In this document: piece by piece, positions 18,461 to 28,544 of the stretch
Layout: every line of letters begins with the position of its first letter
Numbering within the stretch: the first letter of the stretch is position 1
Position numbers and translations under genes: made by a program
Source: CAWBRT01 sp963696525
GTDB taxonomy: Bacteria > Acidobacteriota > Terriglobia > Terriglobales > Acidobacteriaceae
Direction of reading: 5' to 3'
DNA: 64,000 bases
NCBI GenBank assembly: GCA_963696525.1
Contig: CAVOKO010000003.1
Span: 372,001 to 436,000, forward strand
The notes under the pieces: model-generated
Seen by the model: only the letters and a program-made list of their open reading frames with translations
Told to the model about the DNA's origin: nothing
The model's database searches: none

Positions 18461-18979
18461 TCATGCTCCGGATGCCCGCGACCGCCTTCGTTTTCCTGTT
18501 GCCGCATGATCGATTCCTGCTTGCATCTTGGCGACATCGCTATCCGTCGGCGTCACCTCCTGGCTGTCTACCCGTATTCCTGCCTGAATTCGCTGCACCG
18601 TGTCACTCAGGCAAACTGCCAGGATTGGCTGACGTGAATTCTTAAGCACGTCGACGATACTTTCGGGTGAATCTTTGATGAAAATATTCTTACCATCGGT
18701 GAGCAGATGAATCTGCGAGTTGCTGCTGGCGGACTGGTAGAGGCGTTTGCCAAGTTCACGTTGCAAAAAAACCATGACCTTGCGCACCCTCTGCAGGCTG
18801 AAACCGCGCTGCCGAAGTTCGCAGATCACGGCAATTTCCGCCAGATCTTCCATGGAGTACAGGCGGCGATGACCTTGGCGGCGGGGCACCACCATGCCGC
18901 GCTCATCCCACCACTGCAACTGGCGCAGCGTGATGCCGGTGAACCGAACTACCTGGCTGGACGTAAATCCGGAATCCAT
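18461..18979 (-). CDS. MerR-family transcriptional regulator
   Basis: The product is 172 residues from the start at 18979, which has a GGAG six bases upstream; an in-frame 26-residue extension exists but is Arg-rich and unlikely. The N-terminal MerR winged helix is clear: FTSSQVVRFTGITLRQLQWWDERGMVVP, then GHRRLYSMEDLAEIAVICELRQRGFSLQRVRKVM. The C-terminal part (residues 75-150) has no conserved metal-binding cysteines, so metal sensing is unlikely. Its effector and targets are unknown. The adjacent small cysteine protein is the only same-strand neighbour downstream. Confidence 0.8.
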   Translation of the reverse strand: MDSGFTSSQVVRFTGITLRQLQWWDERGMVVPRRQGHRRLYSMEDLAEIAVICELRQRGFSLQRVRKVMVFLQRELGKRLYQSASSNSQIHLLTDGKNIFIKDSPESIVDVLKNSRQPILAVCLSDTVQRIQAGIRVDSQEVTPTDSDVAKMQAGIDHAATGKRRRSRASGA

Positions 18980-19566
18980 ACCGCTCCGTCCTCGTCCACT
19001 CCGCAAATCCAGCAAACGCTTATCTGGGCCGGCAATTCGCGGGTTCCGGGTATGCACCGCCGGGGCGCTTTACCCCGGCTTTTTCCGGAAAAGAGCTGCC
19101 GCGAATCTTGAAAACATCTGTCCACAAACATTTCCATCTTGAAATGTTTGAAACATCTTAACCTTGAACTGTTGCTTGTCAAGCGAAGTTCGAGAGTGGG
19201 GAACTCAAGAAAGATAACCGGCGCGCCCGTTCCGGCAAGAATTCAATTCGGGAAAAACTAGCAGCAGTTCCCGAGAAGGTGCAGCCGAAATTTCCCAAGG
19301 AAATGTCATGGCGACCGGAGCGAAGCGGAGCATCGGGGTCCCCGGCGAGCCCCGCTCGCTGGGGTGATTGTGGAGCCACTCTATGTTTTTGGTAGCAGAA
19401 ACAAAAGGTGGCTCGACTTCGCTCGCCATGACAGGCTGGTAGATTGGGATATACCAACTGGGGAATTGCTCTAGCAGGTCGGAGTTGGTGTATCCCGGTG
19501 ACTGCGCGGTCGTCTTATAGTGGACATTGAACGCAGTGAAGGATTCGGGTCAGTTTAAATGCCCGT
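18980..19566. repeat. Gap with interspersed repeats
   Basis: The part at 19300-19385 carries GGAGCGAAGCGGAGCATCGG and CCCCGGCGAGCCCCGC modules, related to the repeats at 10130 and 17990. No gene is supported. The MerR promoter should lie just above 18979. Confidence 0.45.
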
Positions 19567-19767
19567 CTAACGCCCGCCGCCCACGAAGTGGACGATTTCC
19601 AGCTTGTCTCCCTCCCGCAGTGCCGCCTTCGACCATTCGGCACGGGGTACGATCTCGCGGTTCAGCTCCACCGCGACGCGATCGGCTAGCATGCCGAGCT
19701 GCTCCACAAGGGTCGAGACGGTGGTCACTTGCAGTTGCCGCTCTTCACCATTAATGAATAATTTCAT
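19567..19767 (-). CDS. thiS: ThiS sulfur-carrier protein, ending GGGR
   Basis: The product is 66 residues with the ubiquitin-like ThiS fold: MKLFINGEERQLQ, TLVEQLGM, RVAVELNREIVPRAEW, LREGDKLEIVHFVGGG. ThiS is adenylated and thiocarboxylated at its C-terminal Gly-Gly and donates sulfur to the thiamin thiazole. The start at 19767 is the family-typical one; the longer ORF upstream is not coding. One arginine follows the glycines here. Mature ThiS needs a free GG end, so either trimming occurs or a base near the stop is wrong. No thiG, thiF or thiE lies nearby. Confidence 0.8.
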   Translation of the reverse strand: MKLFINGEERQLQVTTVSTLVEQLGMLADRVAVELNREIVPRAEWSKAALREGDKLEIVHFVGGGR

Positions 19768-20016
19768 GGCCTCAATGTACCAAATCGGAGAGCCCAGTGC
19801 GCTACTGTGGGCGAGGTCCCGGAGTCCAGCCCCCCGAGAACTGTTGCAGATTAGGTCCAGTGAATCGAAATCAAAGTCCCACATCTGCCAACGGCGGCAG
19901 ATATGGGGCACCCTGCAAAGCGAAGGAGAAAAAGGAAAAAATGGCAGACCGCCGTGGTGCGGACTAGGCACCGAGGGGCTTGTTGGGCGGCCTGCCGGAG
20001 AGAGGTCTCAGAAAGC

Positions 20017-20736
20017 TCAACGAGTTGCCATATCTGGTTTCGAGGGTGTTTCAGCAGCCATATTAGACATCAGACGCACATCGACCCGGCGATTTTCGGC
20101 GCGGCCCTGAGCCGTGGTGTTCTTCGCCTCGGGGCGGTCTTTGCCGAGCCCGATCACGTAAATCTTGTGCGGGGGCACATTGTACTTGTGAGCCAGGTAC
20201 TGAGTAACGGCTGACGCCCGCCGCTGGCTCAATTCATAGTTGTACTGCGGGTTGCCGACCGCATCGGTATTGCCCTCTATCTGCACGATATAGCCCTTGG
20301 CATTCGGAATCTGCCGCGCCAGCTCGTCCAGTTGCTGCTTGTCTTGGCGGGTGAGCTCGGCTTTGTCGAAGGCAAAGTGGACGGCGATCTCCGTTACCGG
20401 GGCGTAATTGTTGAAATTAGCCACCCGTTCGGCCAACGCATTGGTGCCGTTCAGGGCCTTGGTAGCCAATTGCTGTGCCTGATCGGCCTGCTGGCCGGAG
20501 GCAAGAGCGTGCTGATCGGCATCGCCGGCCTTGGCCTGTGCCTCCTGAATGCCTTGTTGGGTGCGCGTATCCAGAGACCTGATGTTGCGCGTAGTTTGGG
20601 CCGTCAAATCATCTAATTCATTGACTTTATTGGTTATCGGCGTGGTTTCGCGGGTGACTTCCTTCTTGCTCGCGCAGCCCGTAGTAAGCGCCAAACCAGC
20701 CAGCGCCAGAATCCCGATTACAGCAACTCGCCTCAT
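20017..20736 (-). CDS. OmpA-family peptidoglycan-associated lipoprotein
   Basis: The product is 239 residues. The start at 20736 has GGAGAG upstream and gives a lipoprotein signal (MRRVAVIGILALAGLALTTGC). An Ala/Gln-rich helical region (residues 30-110, with NELDDLTAQTTRNIRSLDTRTQQG and ALASGQQADQAQQLATKAL) looks like an Lpp-type coiled coil. The C-terminal OmpA domain follows: VHFAFDKAELTRQDKQQLDEL, VQIEGNTDAVGNPQYNYELSQRRA and GRAENRRVDVRL. Its Asn/Asp/Arg set binds the meso-diaminopimelate of peptidoglycan. It should tether the outer membrane to the wall, like Pal. No tol genes are adjacent. Confidence 0.85.
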   Translation of the reverse strand: MRRVAVIGILALAGLALTTGCASKKEVTRETTPITNKVNELDDLTAQTTRNIRSLDTRTQQGIQEAQAKAGDADQHALASGQQADQAQQLATKALNGTNALAERVANFNNYAPVTEIAVHFAFDKAELTRQDKQQLDELARQIPNAKGYIVQIEGNTDAVGNPQYNYELSQRRASAVTQYLAHKYNVPPHKIYVIGLGKDRPEAKNTTAQGRAENRRVDVRLMSNMAAETPSKPDMATR

Positions 20737-21263
20737 CCAGCTCTCCTTTTTTTGAGGACCTTCCAACCAACGCCTTCGGAGCGCCGGTTGGATAAAATGT
20801 GTGGCCGGGCCTGCGCGCTCGCTCGAAGCCTTTTCACCTGAGTCACAGCCTCCGGAACTTGCGCTAGCTGCCCGAGCCTTTTGGCAATCACGACCACTGT
20901 CCCCCAAGGTGCAAGCCTGCTGCCAATTGGCCTGGCCCCACGCGGGTGCGTAAACATCAAGGATTCAGAAGTTTAGGGCGGGCGACTCGCGGACCCTCGG
21001 CGGTTGGAGTCCAGCAACACGGCAATCCTGACCCTGGGAATGGAATTTTTTCTCAGTTGGCAAACGCCCTGCCTGGCAAACGAGGCAAGGGCGCTTCCCT
21101 AGCTGAGGAGTTGAGGCTTTCCGGCGGGCGCCTGCTAGCCTTGTCTGCCGCTAGCAGGTATTTCTCAAACTGCTTTGAATAGGGCAGTTAGCAATTTCTT
21201 ATTTTCGGCCGGGGCGGGGGCGCGGGTTGCGTGCGCGTCGTAGCCCGCCCCGAAATCAACTCG
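20737..21263. other. Intergenic region
   Basis: A hairpin with CGCCCTGCCT and AGGCAAGGGCG arms at 21065-21093 is the only structure seen and has no clear T-tract. No gene is supported. Confidence 0.35.
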
Positions 21264-21995
21264 CTACGCGGCTGCCTTGCACACCTGCATGGCGCGCGGG
21301 AACAGGATGTTGTTCTCCTTGTGGATGTGCTGGTGAAGGTCGGCCTCGAACTCCTGCAGCAGCTTGTAGAGTGCGCGGAAGCTGGTGCAGGCGTCTTCCG
21401 GCAACTTGTAATCGGCGGTCAGCCGGCGCAGTTCGCGTAGTGTCTTGCCCGCATTGTCATGTTCGGACATCATCATGCGGATCGGGTTTTCGACCGAACC
21501 GAAGCAGGCAGGCGGCGCCGGTTCGTGCTGCGCCGAACTCTCTTCGCTGCGCGCGATGTAAGGAAACAGTATCTGCTCTTCTCGCAGCAGGTGCGGGGTG
21601 AGTTCTTCGGCTAGCGCGACAAACTGGTCGCGAACCCGGGCGAGCTCGGGATGATTTTCTCCATGTTTCGCGGTGACTTTATCCAGCAGCGCCTCGAGGT
21701 TCGGGATCTGCTCGCGCACGTAGACGTGATGCGTACTTTGGATGTGTTCGATCAGCTCGTACAACGGTTCCGTTACCCAGCTTTTCGCGGCTGTGGTTCT
21801 TGTCTGTTGTGCGGATTGCAGATGCTCCAGCGTTGCCGCGAGATTGTCCAGCTTGATTCCAGCCGCGGCGCAGGCCTCGGCCAGCGGCTTTTGCCCGCCG
21901 CAGCAGTAATCGATCCCCAGCTGCTCAAATACGTTAGTGGAAGACGGGAGTTCGAGGACGAACTCGCGTACGGTTCTGGTCGTGTCGATAGCCAT
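21264..21995 (-). CDS. ric: Iron-sulfur cluster repair di-iron protein (Ric/ScdA/YtfE)
   Basis: The product is 243 residues. The start at 21995 has AAGGAG upstream. The N-terminal ScdA domain contains VREFVLELPSSTNVFEQLG and the DYCCGGQ motif. The C-terminal hemerythrin-like domain supplies the di-iron ligands: LIEHIQSTHHVY, LTPHLLREEQILFPYI, MMSEHDNAG and LHQHIHKENNILFPRA. Ric proteins rebuild iron-sulfur clusters damaged by nitric oxide or peroxide. It should be induced by such stress. A near-perfect palindrome lies 176 bases upstream and is a good operator candidate. The gene probably forms its own transcript. Confidence 0.88.
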   Translation of the reverse strand: MAIDTTRTVREFVLELPSSTNVFEQLGIDYCCGGQKPLAEACAAAGIKLDNLAATLEHLQSAQQTRTTAAKSWVTEPLYELIEHIQSTHHVYVREQIPNLEALLDKVTAKHGENHPELARVRDQFVALAEELTPHLLREEQILFPYIARSEESSAQHEPAPPACFGSVENPIRMMMSEHDNAGKTLRELRRLTADYKLPEDACTSFRALYKLLQEFEADLHQHIHKENNILFPRAMQVCKAAA

Positions 21996-22170
21996 TTTGA
22001 ACTGCTCCTTAACAGCCGCGTTTGAGTCCCGGCGGCGATGGATTGCGCGTGTGAAATGAGTCGGCCTTTTTCGCGCCTGTTCGTAATCTAGAAGGCGGAT
22101 GTCCGGGGGCACGATGACTAAAGTCACGAGGAAGGGAAAAACATTCGCCCAGCCAGGGATGCCTGCAGGT

Positions 22171-22197
22171 TATTAATATCGTAGAACGATATTAATA
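22171..22197. promoter_or_regulatory. 27-base perfect palindrome upstream of ric
   Basis: The arms TATTAATATCGT and ACGATATTAATA are exact reverse complements separated by AGA. It is AT-rich in a GC-rich region and sits between the NHL gene end and the ric start. The shape fits a dimeric repressor site, but I cannot assign the regulator. Confidence 0.6.
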
Positions 22198-22368
22198 CGG
22201 GAGCGCCAGGGCCTCGACAAGTTGGACACCCATGGGTGCTATCTGGCCGAAAAGGGGGCCGCGTGCGGCAATTGTCCGAAGGCGCAAACCCGCCAATGGC
22301 TCGGGACGGCAGCTAGGCCCCGCTGCACTGCACAGCGGAGCCTAGGGTAAGCGGTTCCGGTGCGCGTC

Positions 22369-25300
22369 TTACTTACCGGTGCCGGTGACCGTCAGGGGCA
22401 CCGAGTTGCCGCCCGCGACTACCGTGATGGTGGCCGATTCCGCCGCCGGAGTGGACGGCGTGAAGGTCACGCTCAGCTTGCAGGAGCCGCCGGTGGCCAC
22501 CGAGCCGCAGGCGCTGGCGTCGGCCGCAAAGTCAGCCGGATTGCTACCGGTGTTGCCGCCGCTGCTGATCGCCACTGTCACACCCGAGTAGTTGTACACC
22601 GTTACCGTCTTCGGCGCCGAGGTGACGTTCACCGCCTCATTGCCGAAGGCCAGCTTGGAAACGCTCAGATAGAGCGGCGGAACCCCGGTGCCCGTCAGGG
22701 CCAGCGGCAGGTTAGTCCCGCCCGCTTGCACGGTCAGCGTGGCAGGCGCAACGGCGCCGGTAGCGGTGGGGGTAAAGGTCACCGTAAAGCTGCAGGCCTT
22801 ATTGGCCGGCACCGGGTTCGCGCAGCTGCCCGCCGAGGCCGCAAAAACTCCCACCGAGGCCGGAACTACCGGTGAGACCGTACTGGCGGAGTAGTTAAAC
22901 AGAGATACTGTCTTCGGCGCCGAGGTCACATTCAATCCCTCATTGCCGAAGGCCAGTGTGGAAACGGTCAGATAGAGCGGCTGAACCCCCGTGCCCGTCA
23001 GGACTAGCGGCAGATTAGTTCCGCCCGCTTGCACGGTCAGCGTGGTGGGCGTGACGGCGCCGGTAGCGGTGGGGGTAAAGGTCACCGTAAAGCTACAGGA
23101 CTTATTGGTTGGCACCGGGTTCGCGCAGCTACCCGGCGAGGCCGCAAAAGCTCCCGTCGAGGCTGGAACTACTGGCGAGACCGTACTGCCGGAGTAGTTA
23201 TACAGAGATACTGTCTTCGGCGCCGAGGTCACATTCAATCCCTCATTGCCGAAGGCCAGTGTGGAAACGGTCAGATAGAGCGGCTGAACGCCTGTGCCCG
23301 TCAGGGCCAGCGGCAGGTTAGTCCCGCCCGCTTGCACGGTCAGCGTGGCAGGCGTAACGGCGCCGGCAGCGGTGGGGGTAAAGGTCACCGTAAAGCTGCA
23401 GACCTTATTGGTCGGCAGCGGGTTCGCGCAGCTGCCCGGCGAGGCCGCAAAAACTCCCGCCGAGGCCGGAACTACCGGCGAGACCGTACTGCCGGAGTAG
23501 TTATACAGGTCCACCGTCTTCGGCGCTGAGGTCATGTTCACTCCCGCATCGCCCATGGACAGTGTGGAAACGCTCAGGTAGACCGGCTGAACCCCCGTGC
23601 CCGTCAGGGCCAGCGGCAGGTTAACCCCGCCCGCTCGCACGGTCAGCGTGGCGGGCGTAACGGCGCCGGCAGCGGTGGGGGTAAAGGTCACGGTAAAGCT
23701 GCAGAACTTATTGGTCGGCAGCGGGTTCGCGCAACTGCTCGCCGAGGCCGCAAAAACTCCCGCCGAGGCCGGAACCACCGGCGAGACCGTAGTGCCGGAG
23801 TAGTTGTACAAGTACACCGTCTCGGGCGCTGAGGTCACGTTCACTCCCGCATCGCCCATGGACAGTGTGGAAACGCTCAGGTAGAGCGGAACGCCCGCCT
23901 TCGTGACGATTGTGGATTGGGTGGCAGAGGCAGCCAGATAGTTAGCATCCGCGGCCCAGGCAGCGCTGAGGGAACACGTGCCTGTGCTCGCGGTAGTGGT
24001 AACAGTTGTGCCTGCGACGGTGCAGGAACCGCTTGCCGTGATCACTGCCGCGCTGCTGGCGTTAGTTGTGGCGGATACGGTGAACGTCGATTGGAACCCA
24101 GCGCTGGCCGGAGCCCCCGTGAAGGCCACGGTTGGCGCAATCTTCGTAGCTGTCGTGGATTGGGGGGCAGAGGCAGCCAGATAGTTGCTGTCCGCAGCCC
24201 AATTCGCGGCGAGGCTGCAAGTGCCGGTTCCGCTGGTCATGGTAACGACGGCGCCTAACACCGTGCACGCGCCTGACGCCGTGATCACTGGCGCGCTGCT
24301 GGCGTTAGTCGTCGGGATGACGTCGAATTTGGAGTTATAACCCGCGCTGGCTGGAGCGCCGGTGAAAGTTACCGTAGGCGTGGCCTTGTTGACTGTGAAG
24401 GTCACGTTGACCGGAGTGGCCACACCGAAATTCCAATTGCCCCCCTGAGTGGCCTGGACCGTTACCGGCCCGGTGCCGGTGAACGTCAGCGTGCTACCGC
24501 TCAAGGTTGCAGAACCAGAGATCAATGTAAAGCTGACCGGAAGACCGGAGTTCGCCCATGCGGACAGCGTCAGCGGAGTTCCGTAGGTCTGCGCAACGGG
24601 AGTCGGAAAATTGATGCTCTGCGGATTATTGAGCGAGGCGGTGCCATTCAAGGTGATTGCCTGATAACCCGCCGGCAGCAAGCTGTCCTCTATCCACACC
24701 TGTCCGCTCACCTGTCCGTAATAGCTGCTAGCCGACGCCGTTGGTTCGAAGTTGACGGAGATAGTGCAGGATGCGCCGCCGGCCACGCTTGTGCCGCAGG
24801 CCGTGGAAGGCGAATTGTCAACCCAAAAGGAGGACTGATTCTGAGGCGACGAAGCATTAAGACCACCAAGAGAAGACCACGCGAGAATTTGAGAGATCGT
24901 CAGCGGCTGGTTGCCGACGTTCTGGAGCGTCGCCGTCAGTTCGCCGTCGGTTATGTCAAGTGTGTGCACGGTCGTTGGCGTCAGAAAGCTCAGTGTCGGT
25001 GGATCCGCGTAATCAAGCTTGAAGACCTTGCCGGCCAAGCCGCCATTGGCGACGTAGACGTTGCCCCATTGGTCCACCGCAACGCCATTGGGACCCGAGC
25101 CAGCGGATGCGGGGAAGCCGCTGGCCAACGTATTGACCGTGGTGTAGCCGCCCGCCGCCGGAATCTCTTTCACCGCATTGTTGTAGGTATCGGCGACGTA
25201 GACGTTGCCCAGATTGTCCACCGCTACGCCAAGGGGAATACTGAAGCTGCTGGCCAGCGTATTGACCGTGGTGTAGCCACCCGCCGCCAGAATCTCTTTC

Positions 25301-26512
25301 ACCGCACCGTCGTCGGTATCGGCGACAAAGACGTTGCCGCTTCCGTCCACCGCCACGCCAGTGGGCATTTTGAAGCCGCTGCCCACGGTATAGACCGAGG
25401 TGTAACCGGGCGCCAGAATCTCTTTCACCACATAGTTGTATGTATCGGCGACAAAGATGTTGCCGGCTCCGTCCACCGCTATGCCTTCGGGGTTGAGAAA
25501 GCCGGTGGCCAACGCTGGACGCGAACGATAACGTCTACCTTAGCGGAGGCTTTAATACAGTGTTCGAGGTTCCGGCGCCCGCTTACAGCGCGATGCCCGT
25601 GTTTGCCTCAATATTTGGAGTTCACCAATTCAATGGAATGGTGGTGGACGGGAGCGGCAATGTCTTCGTCGCGGATGGGGCGGACGCGAGCGGGAACATC
25701 TTCACCATTTTGGGCTCTTCGCTGGCAGAATTTTCGCCGCACTGCCTATCCGACAGTTGCTCCCACACATTGGGCTCCCTTTCCTACGGTAGCAATAACA
25801 TGGCTTCGGAACGATTCTCAGCAGCTTAAGCAGCTCAAACAGTTATACGTTCTACTTCGACATTGACACCGCCGGAACGCTGGGCGGCGTTGCGGCTCTT
25901 ACCGAAGTCGTGCGGATTCTTAATAACCTCGTACAGCGTTCCAATTGTCATGTAACCATTTGATTTGGCGTCAAGGACGTACACGTTCCCGTTAGGATCC
26001 ACCCCCACGCCAGCGGCTTCAATATGCCTACTGGCGTGGCAACGGGACAGGAAAAGTTACCGCCCACCGTATTCTTCCCGCCTCCTGCTATCTGGTACAC
26101 CCAACCGGTGCCGCAATCGGTGACGAAGAGATTGCTGCCGTCCGGACCCAACGGTGGGCGCGGTGTGGGAGTTTCCGCCGTCTGGCGGGTCGGAACCGGG
26201 CGTAGCTGTCAGCGGCTTAGTCGCACCCTACGGCTTGGCGGTGACGACGCCTGACTTATCAACCACCATGCCAGTAGGATTGGCGTAGGTTCCCAGCGTA
26301 TTCTGGGCATAACTGAAGTGGATGGTTGGACCGCCGACGCCCCCCGCGCCGGCGCTCACCGGCAGCAACGCCAACAGCAGAAGGCAGGCCAAAACATTGA
26401 ACAGAACACGAGAAGGGTTGCACGCCCGAACCAGTCGGCGCGTAGGCTGCGAATTGCTCTGCGTCATCATTATTATTTCTTTCATCTCGGACTTTCTATG
26501 ATGGAATTCGTG
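22369..26512 (-). CDS. Large secreted NHL/choice-of-anchor-D repeat protein with broken, rearranged 5' part
   Basis: The intact part (25512 to 22369) encodes about 1047 residues. It holds about five NHL propeller repeats (GIAVDGAGNIFVADTYN, GVAVDGSGNVFVADTDD), an anchor-D-like domain, two or three Ig-like/MBG units (FTGAPASAGFQSTF), and five tandem choice-of-anchor-D units of about 101 residues, each ending LTGTGVQP. The true start is probably 26512 (MKEIIMMTQSN, with a signal peptide ending SAGAGG). Between 26230 and 25900 the frame shifts at least twice. Between about 25515 and 25895 the coding sense lies on the plus strand, so one segment is reversed. Cell-surface adhesion or binding is the usual guess for such proteins. 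As given, the gene would not make a full product. Confidence 0.7.
22680..23890 (-). repeat. Four 303-base tandem units in the anchor-D gene
   Basis: Unit boundaries (CCCGTGCCCGTCAGG or a close variant) recur at about 22688, 22991, 23294 and 23597, an exact 303-base period. Neighbouring units are nearly identical at DNA level, which suggests recent duplication or gene conversion. Copy number may vary between strains or be collapsed in assembly. Confidence 0.8.
25515..25895 (+). other. Segment coding an NHL repeat in the opposite orientation
   Basis: The plus strand reads LDANDNVYLSGGFNTVFEVP...FNGMVVDGSGNVFVADGADASGNIFTIL and then, after an indel near 25810, SSSNSYTFYFDIDTAGTLGGVAALT. This is the same family as the minus-strand gene on both sides. 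Minus-strand coding stops at about 25512 and resumes at about 25895. No long inverted repeats are seen at the ends; only AACGCTGG occurs at both, in direct orientation. Confidence 0.6.
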
Positions 26513-27227
26513 TTCTGAGTCGAGTTTCATGGCTTGCCCTCACCTGATTTCCGGCTTGCGATTCCTGTCTGAACGCTCACGCGACACCACAGCCCACGAG
26601 ACCGGCAATGGCATGGCTCTTCGCGCCGTACCTGACGCGCGAGATCATCTTCGATCGAATCCAAACGACACCCTGGCGCTGAACAGCCGAAAGAGTCCTT
26701 TCCGTTGCCAACCAAAGTGGGCCGGACGATATATGTGTATTTAACGAATACTTGCCGACACGCGAACGTGCACGGGTTGTCCCTTTTGAGTAAGACTGGC
26801 CCGACTGCGTGAAACTGGGAAGATGAGCTTCGATTAAACAGCTACTCAGAACCTGATTGCAAGGAAAATATGCGGTGCCATATATATGCCGTTTGTTTAC
26901 AACCCGTTCGGAAAATTCGCGCCTTCGCAAACGTTTGTTACTTCTCAAACATCCGTTACTAATTCAGCGAACTGCTTCCAGCAAGGTGGACTGCAGCAAT
27001 TTCGCAGTAACCATTCCCGACGGAGTCGGTCTGCCCCGAGCAACCGCTGCCACCGCCCGCTACCGGGGCGACCAATCCCGTCGCCCCGTTCACAACTCGC
27101 GGATGCGCTTATTGCTCGATTAAACAATGCACCGCTAGTCGGAGGAATGCACTGTGGCGCCTATTATCAGCGGTGTATGAAAAACGAGGGCGAGCAGCTA
27201 ACGCTGCCCGCCTCCTCCTAGGGACGA
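26513..27227. other. Long gap, no gene recognised
   Basis: The stretch is less GC-rich than its surroundings and presumably carries the promoter of the NHL gene. ORFs here have no plausible protein features. No RNA gene is seen. Confidence 0.4.
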
Positions 27228-28544
27228 TTACTCACCCACGACCGCCGCCGCCACCATTGCCTTGAAGAGTCTGCGGTAATGGGGGCGGATCGGGCCGGGC
27301 ACTTGACTCATAATCACCACGGCCAAATGCTCCTTTGGATCTATCCAAAAGAAGGTGCCCGCGGCGCCCGCCCACATATATTCACCCGGAGACCCTTGTA
27401 CCGATGCCAAGCCCTTGCCTTGACGCACCATAAAGCCAAGGCCAAAGGTGTAGCCGTCGACGCCCATCAACTGCTGCCCGGGCGACACGGGGATGGTGGC
27501 GCGGTGGCCTAGTTGGTCCGAGGTCATAAGGTTGACGCTCATCGGGGATAGGATGCGCTGGCCTTTCAGTTCCCCGCCGTTCAGCATCATGGAGACGAAA
27601 TTCATGTAGTCGCCCGCGGTGGACACGCCTCCCGCCCCGCCGGAATCGTTATTGGGGGAGATGGTGACGTCAAGCAGCTTGTTCGGGGTCTTGGTGAAGG
27701 GATCCACCGGCAAAGCCTCAGCGATTCGCGATTGCTTGGGAGGCGACACCTTGAAGCCCGAGTCGACCATCCGTAAAGGAAGGAATATCCTCTCTTCGAT
27801 GAACTGCCCGAGAGTTTTGCCGGAAGCCGCCTCGATGACGCGGCCCAGCAGGTCGACCGACATACCGTATTCCCAATTGGTACCGGGTTGGGTCGACAAA
27901 GGTGCCTTGGCGAGGCCCGCCACCTCGTCCTTCGGAAGGACTCGGCGCTGGTCGTAATCCGTGCCGCCCTCAACGTACAATCCCGCGTCGGTGTAAGCTT
28001 TCTTGATCTCCGGGTTCTTGGTGGTTTCGGGATAGGTGATGCCGGACGTGTGGCGCAGAAGATCGAGGACGGTAATCGGCCTTTCCGCCGGCACCAGGCT
28101 GTAGGTCGTCGCCCCTGAAGAATCCTTGCTCGCCACGCTGACCTGCATATTGGCGAATTCGGGCAAGTACTTCGAAACCGGATCGGCCAGGACCAGCCTT
28201 CCCTCCTCGACCAGGATCATCGCGGCGACCGATACGATCGGCTTAGTCATGGAATAGATGCGGAAGATCGAGTCCTTCTGCATCGGCAGGCTGGCAACTC
28301 TATTCTGGTAGCCGATGGCTTCCGAGTAGACCAGCTTGCCCTTGCGGTTGATCATGATGACAGCGCCAGGGATGTTCCCCTTTTCGACTTCGGCCTGGAT
28401 AGTCTTTTTCAGGTTGTCGAGCCTGGCGGAGGACATTCCCACCGACTCGGGTTTGGCTATGGGGAGGTCTTGCCCAAACGCCAAGGTAGCACTCAGGATG
28501 GCTAGGCCGACCAGGGCAACAGCAATTCTCTTCCAGGATTTCAT
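27228..28544 (-). CDS. Secreted class C beta-lactamase-like serine hydrolase
   Basis: The product is 438 residues with a Sec signal peptide (MKSWKRIAVALVGLAILSATLAFG). The catalytic SxxK is SMTK in FRIYSMTKPIVSVAAM, near residue 98. The second motif reads WEYGMSVDLLGRVIEAASG, so the usual Y-x-N is Y-G-M. The third motif is WAGAAGTFFWIDP in place of HxG. These substitutions point to an esterase or D-aminopeptidase of the S12 family rather than a true beta-lactamase. Its divergent neighbour is the corrinoid methyl-transfer operon, with 550 bases between them. No frameshift is seen. Confidence 0.85.
   Translation of the reverse strand: MKSWKRIAVALVGLAILSATLAFGQDLPIAKPESVGMSSARLDNLKKTIQAEVEKGNIPGAVIMINRKGKLVYSEAIGYQNRVASLPMQKDSIFRIYSMTKPIVSVAAMILVEEGRLVLADPVSKYLPEFANMQVSVASKDSSGATTYSLVPAERPITVLDLLRHTSGITYPETTKNPEIKKAYTDAGLYVEGGTDYDQRRVLPKDEVAGLAKAPLSTQPGTNWEYGMSVDLLGRVIEAASGKTLGQFIEERIFLPLRMVDSGFKVSPPKQSRIAEALPVDPFTKTPNKLLDVTISPNNDSGGAGGVSTAGDYMNFVSMMLNGGELKGQRILSPMSVNLMTSDQLGHRATIPVSPGQQLMGVDGYTFGLGFMVRQGKGLASVQGSPGEYMWAGAAGTFFWIDPKEHLAVVIMSQVPGPIRPHYRRLFKAMVAAAVVGE

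Noticed and set aside
17981..18637. 218-codon plus-strand ORF spanning repeat and MerR region
   Set aside because: Runs through interspersed repeat and antisense to MerR; no domain.
22360..23529. Plus-strand repetitive ORFs opposite the anchor-D repeats
   Set aside because: Shadows that repeat only because the minus-strand gene repeats every 303 bases.
26577..26948. 123-codon minus-strand ORF in the gap upstream of the NHL gene
   Set aside because: Composition not protein-like, no ribosome site, no motif.
27228..28544. Antibiotic-resistance beta-lactamase
   Set aside because: YxN and HxG motifs are altered (YGM, WAG), more typical of esterases/peptidases of the S12 family.
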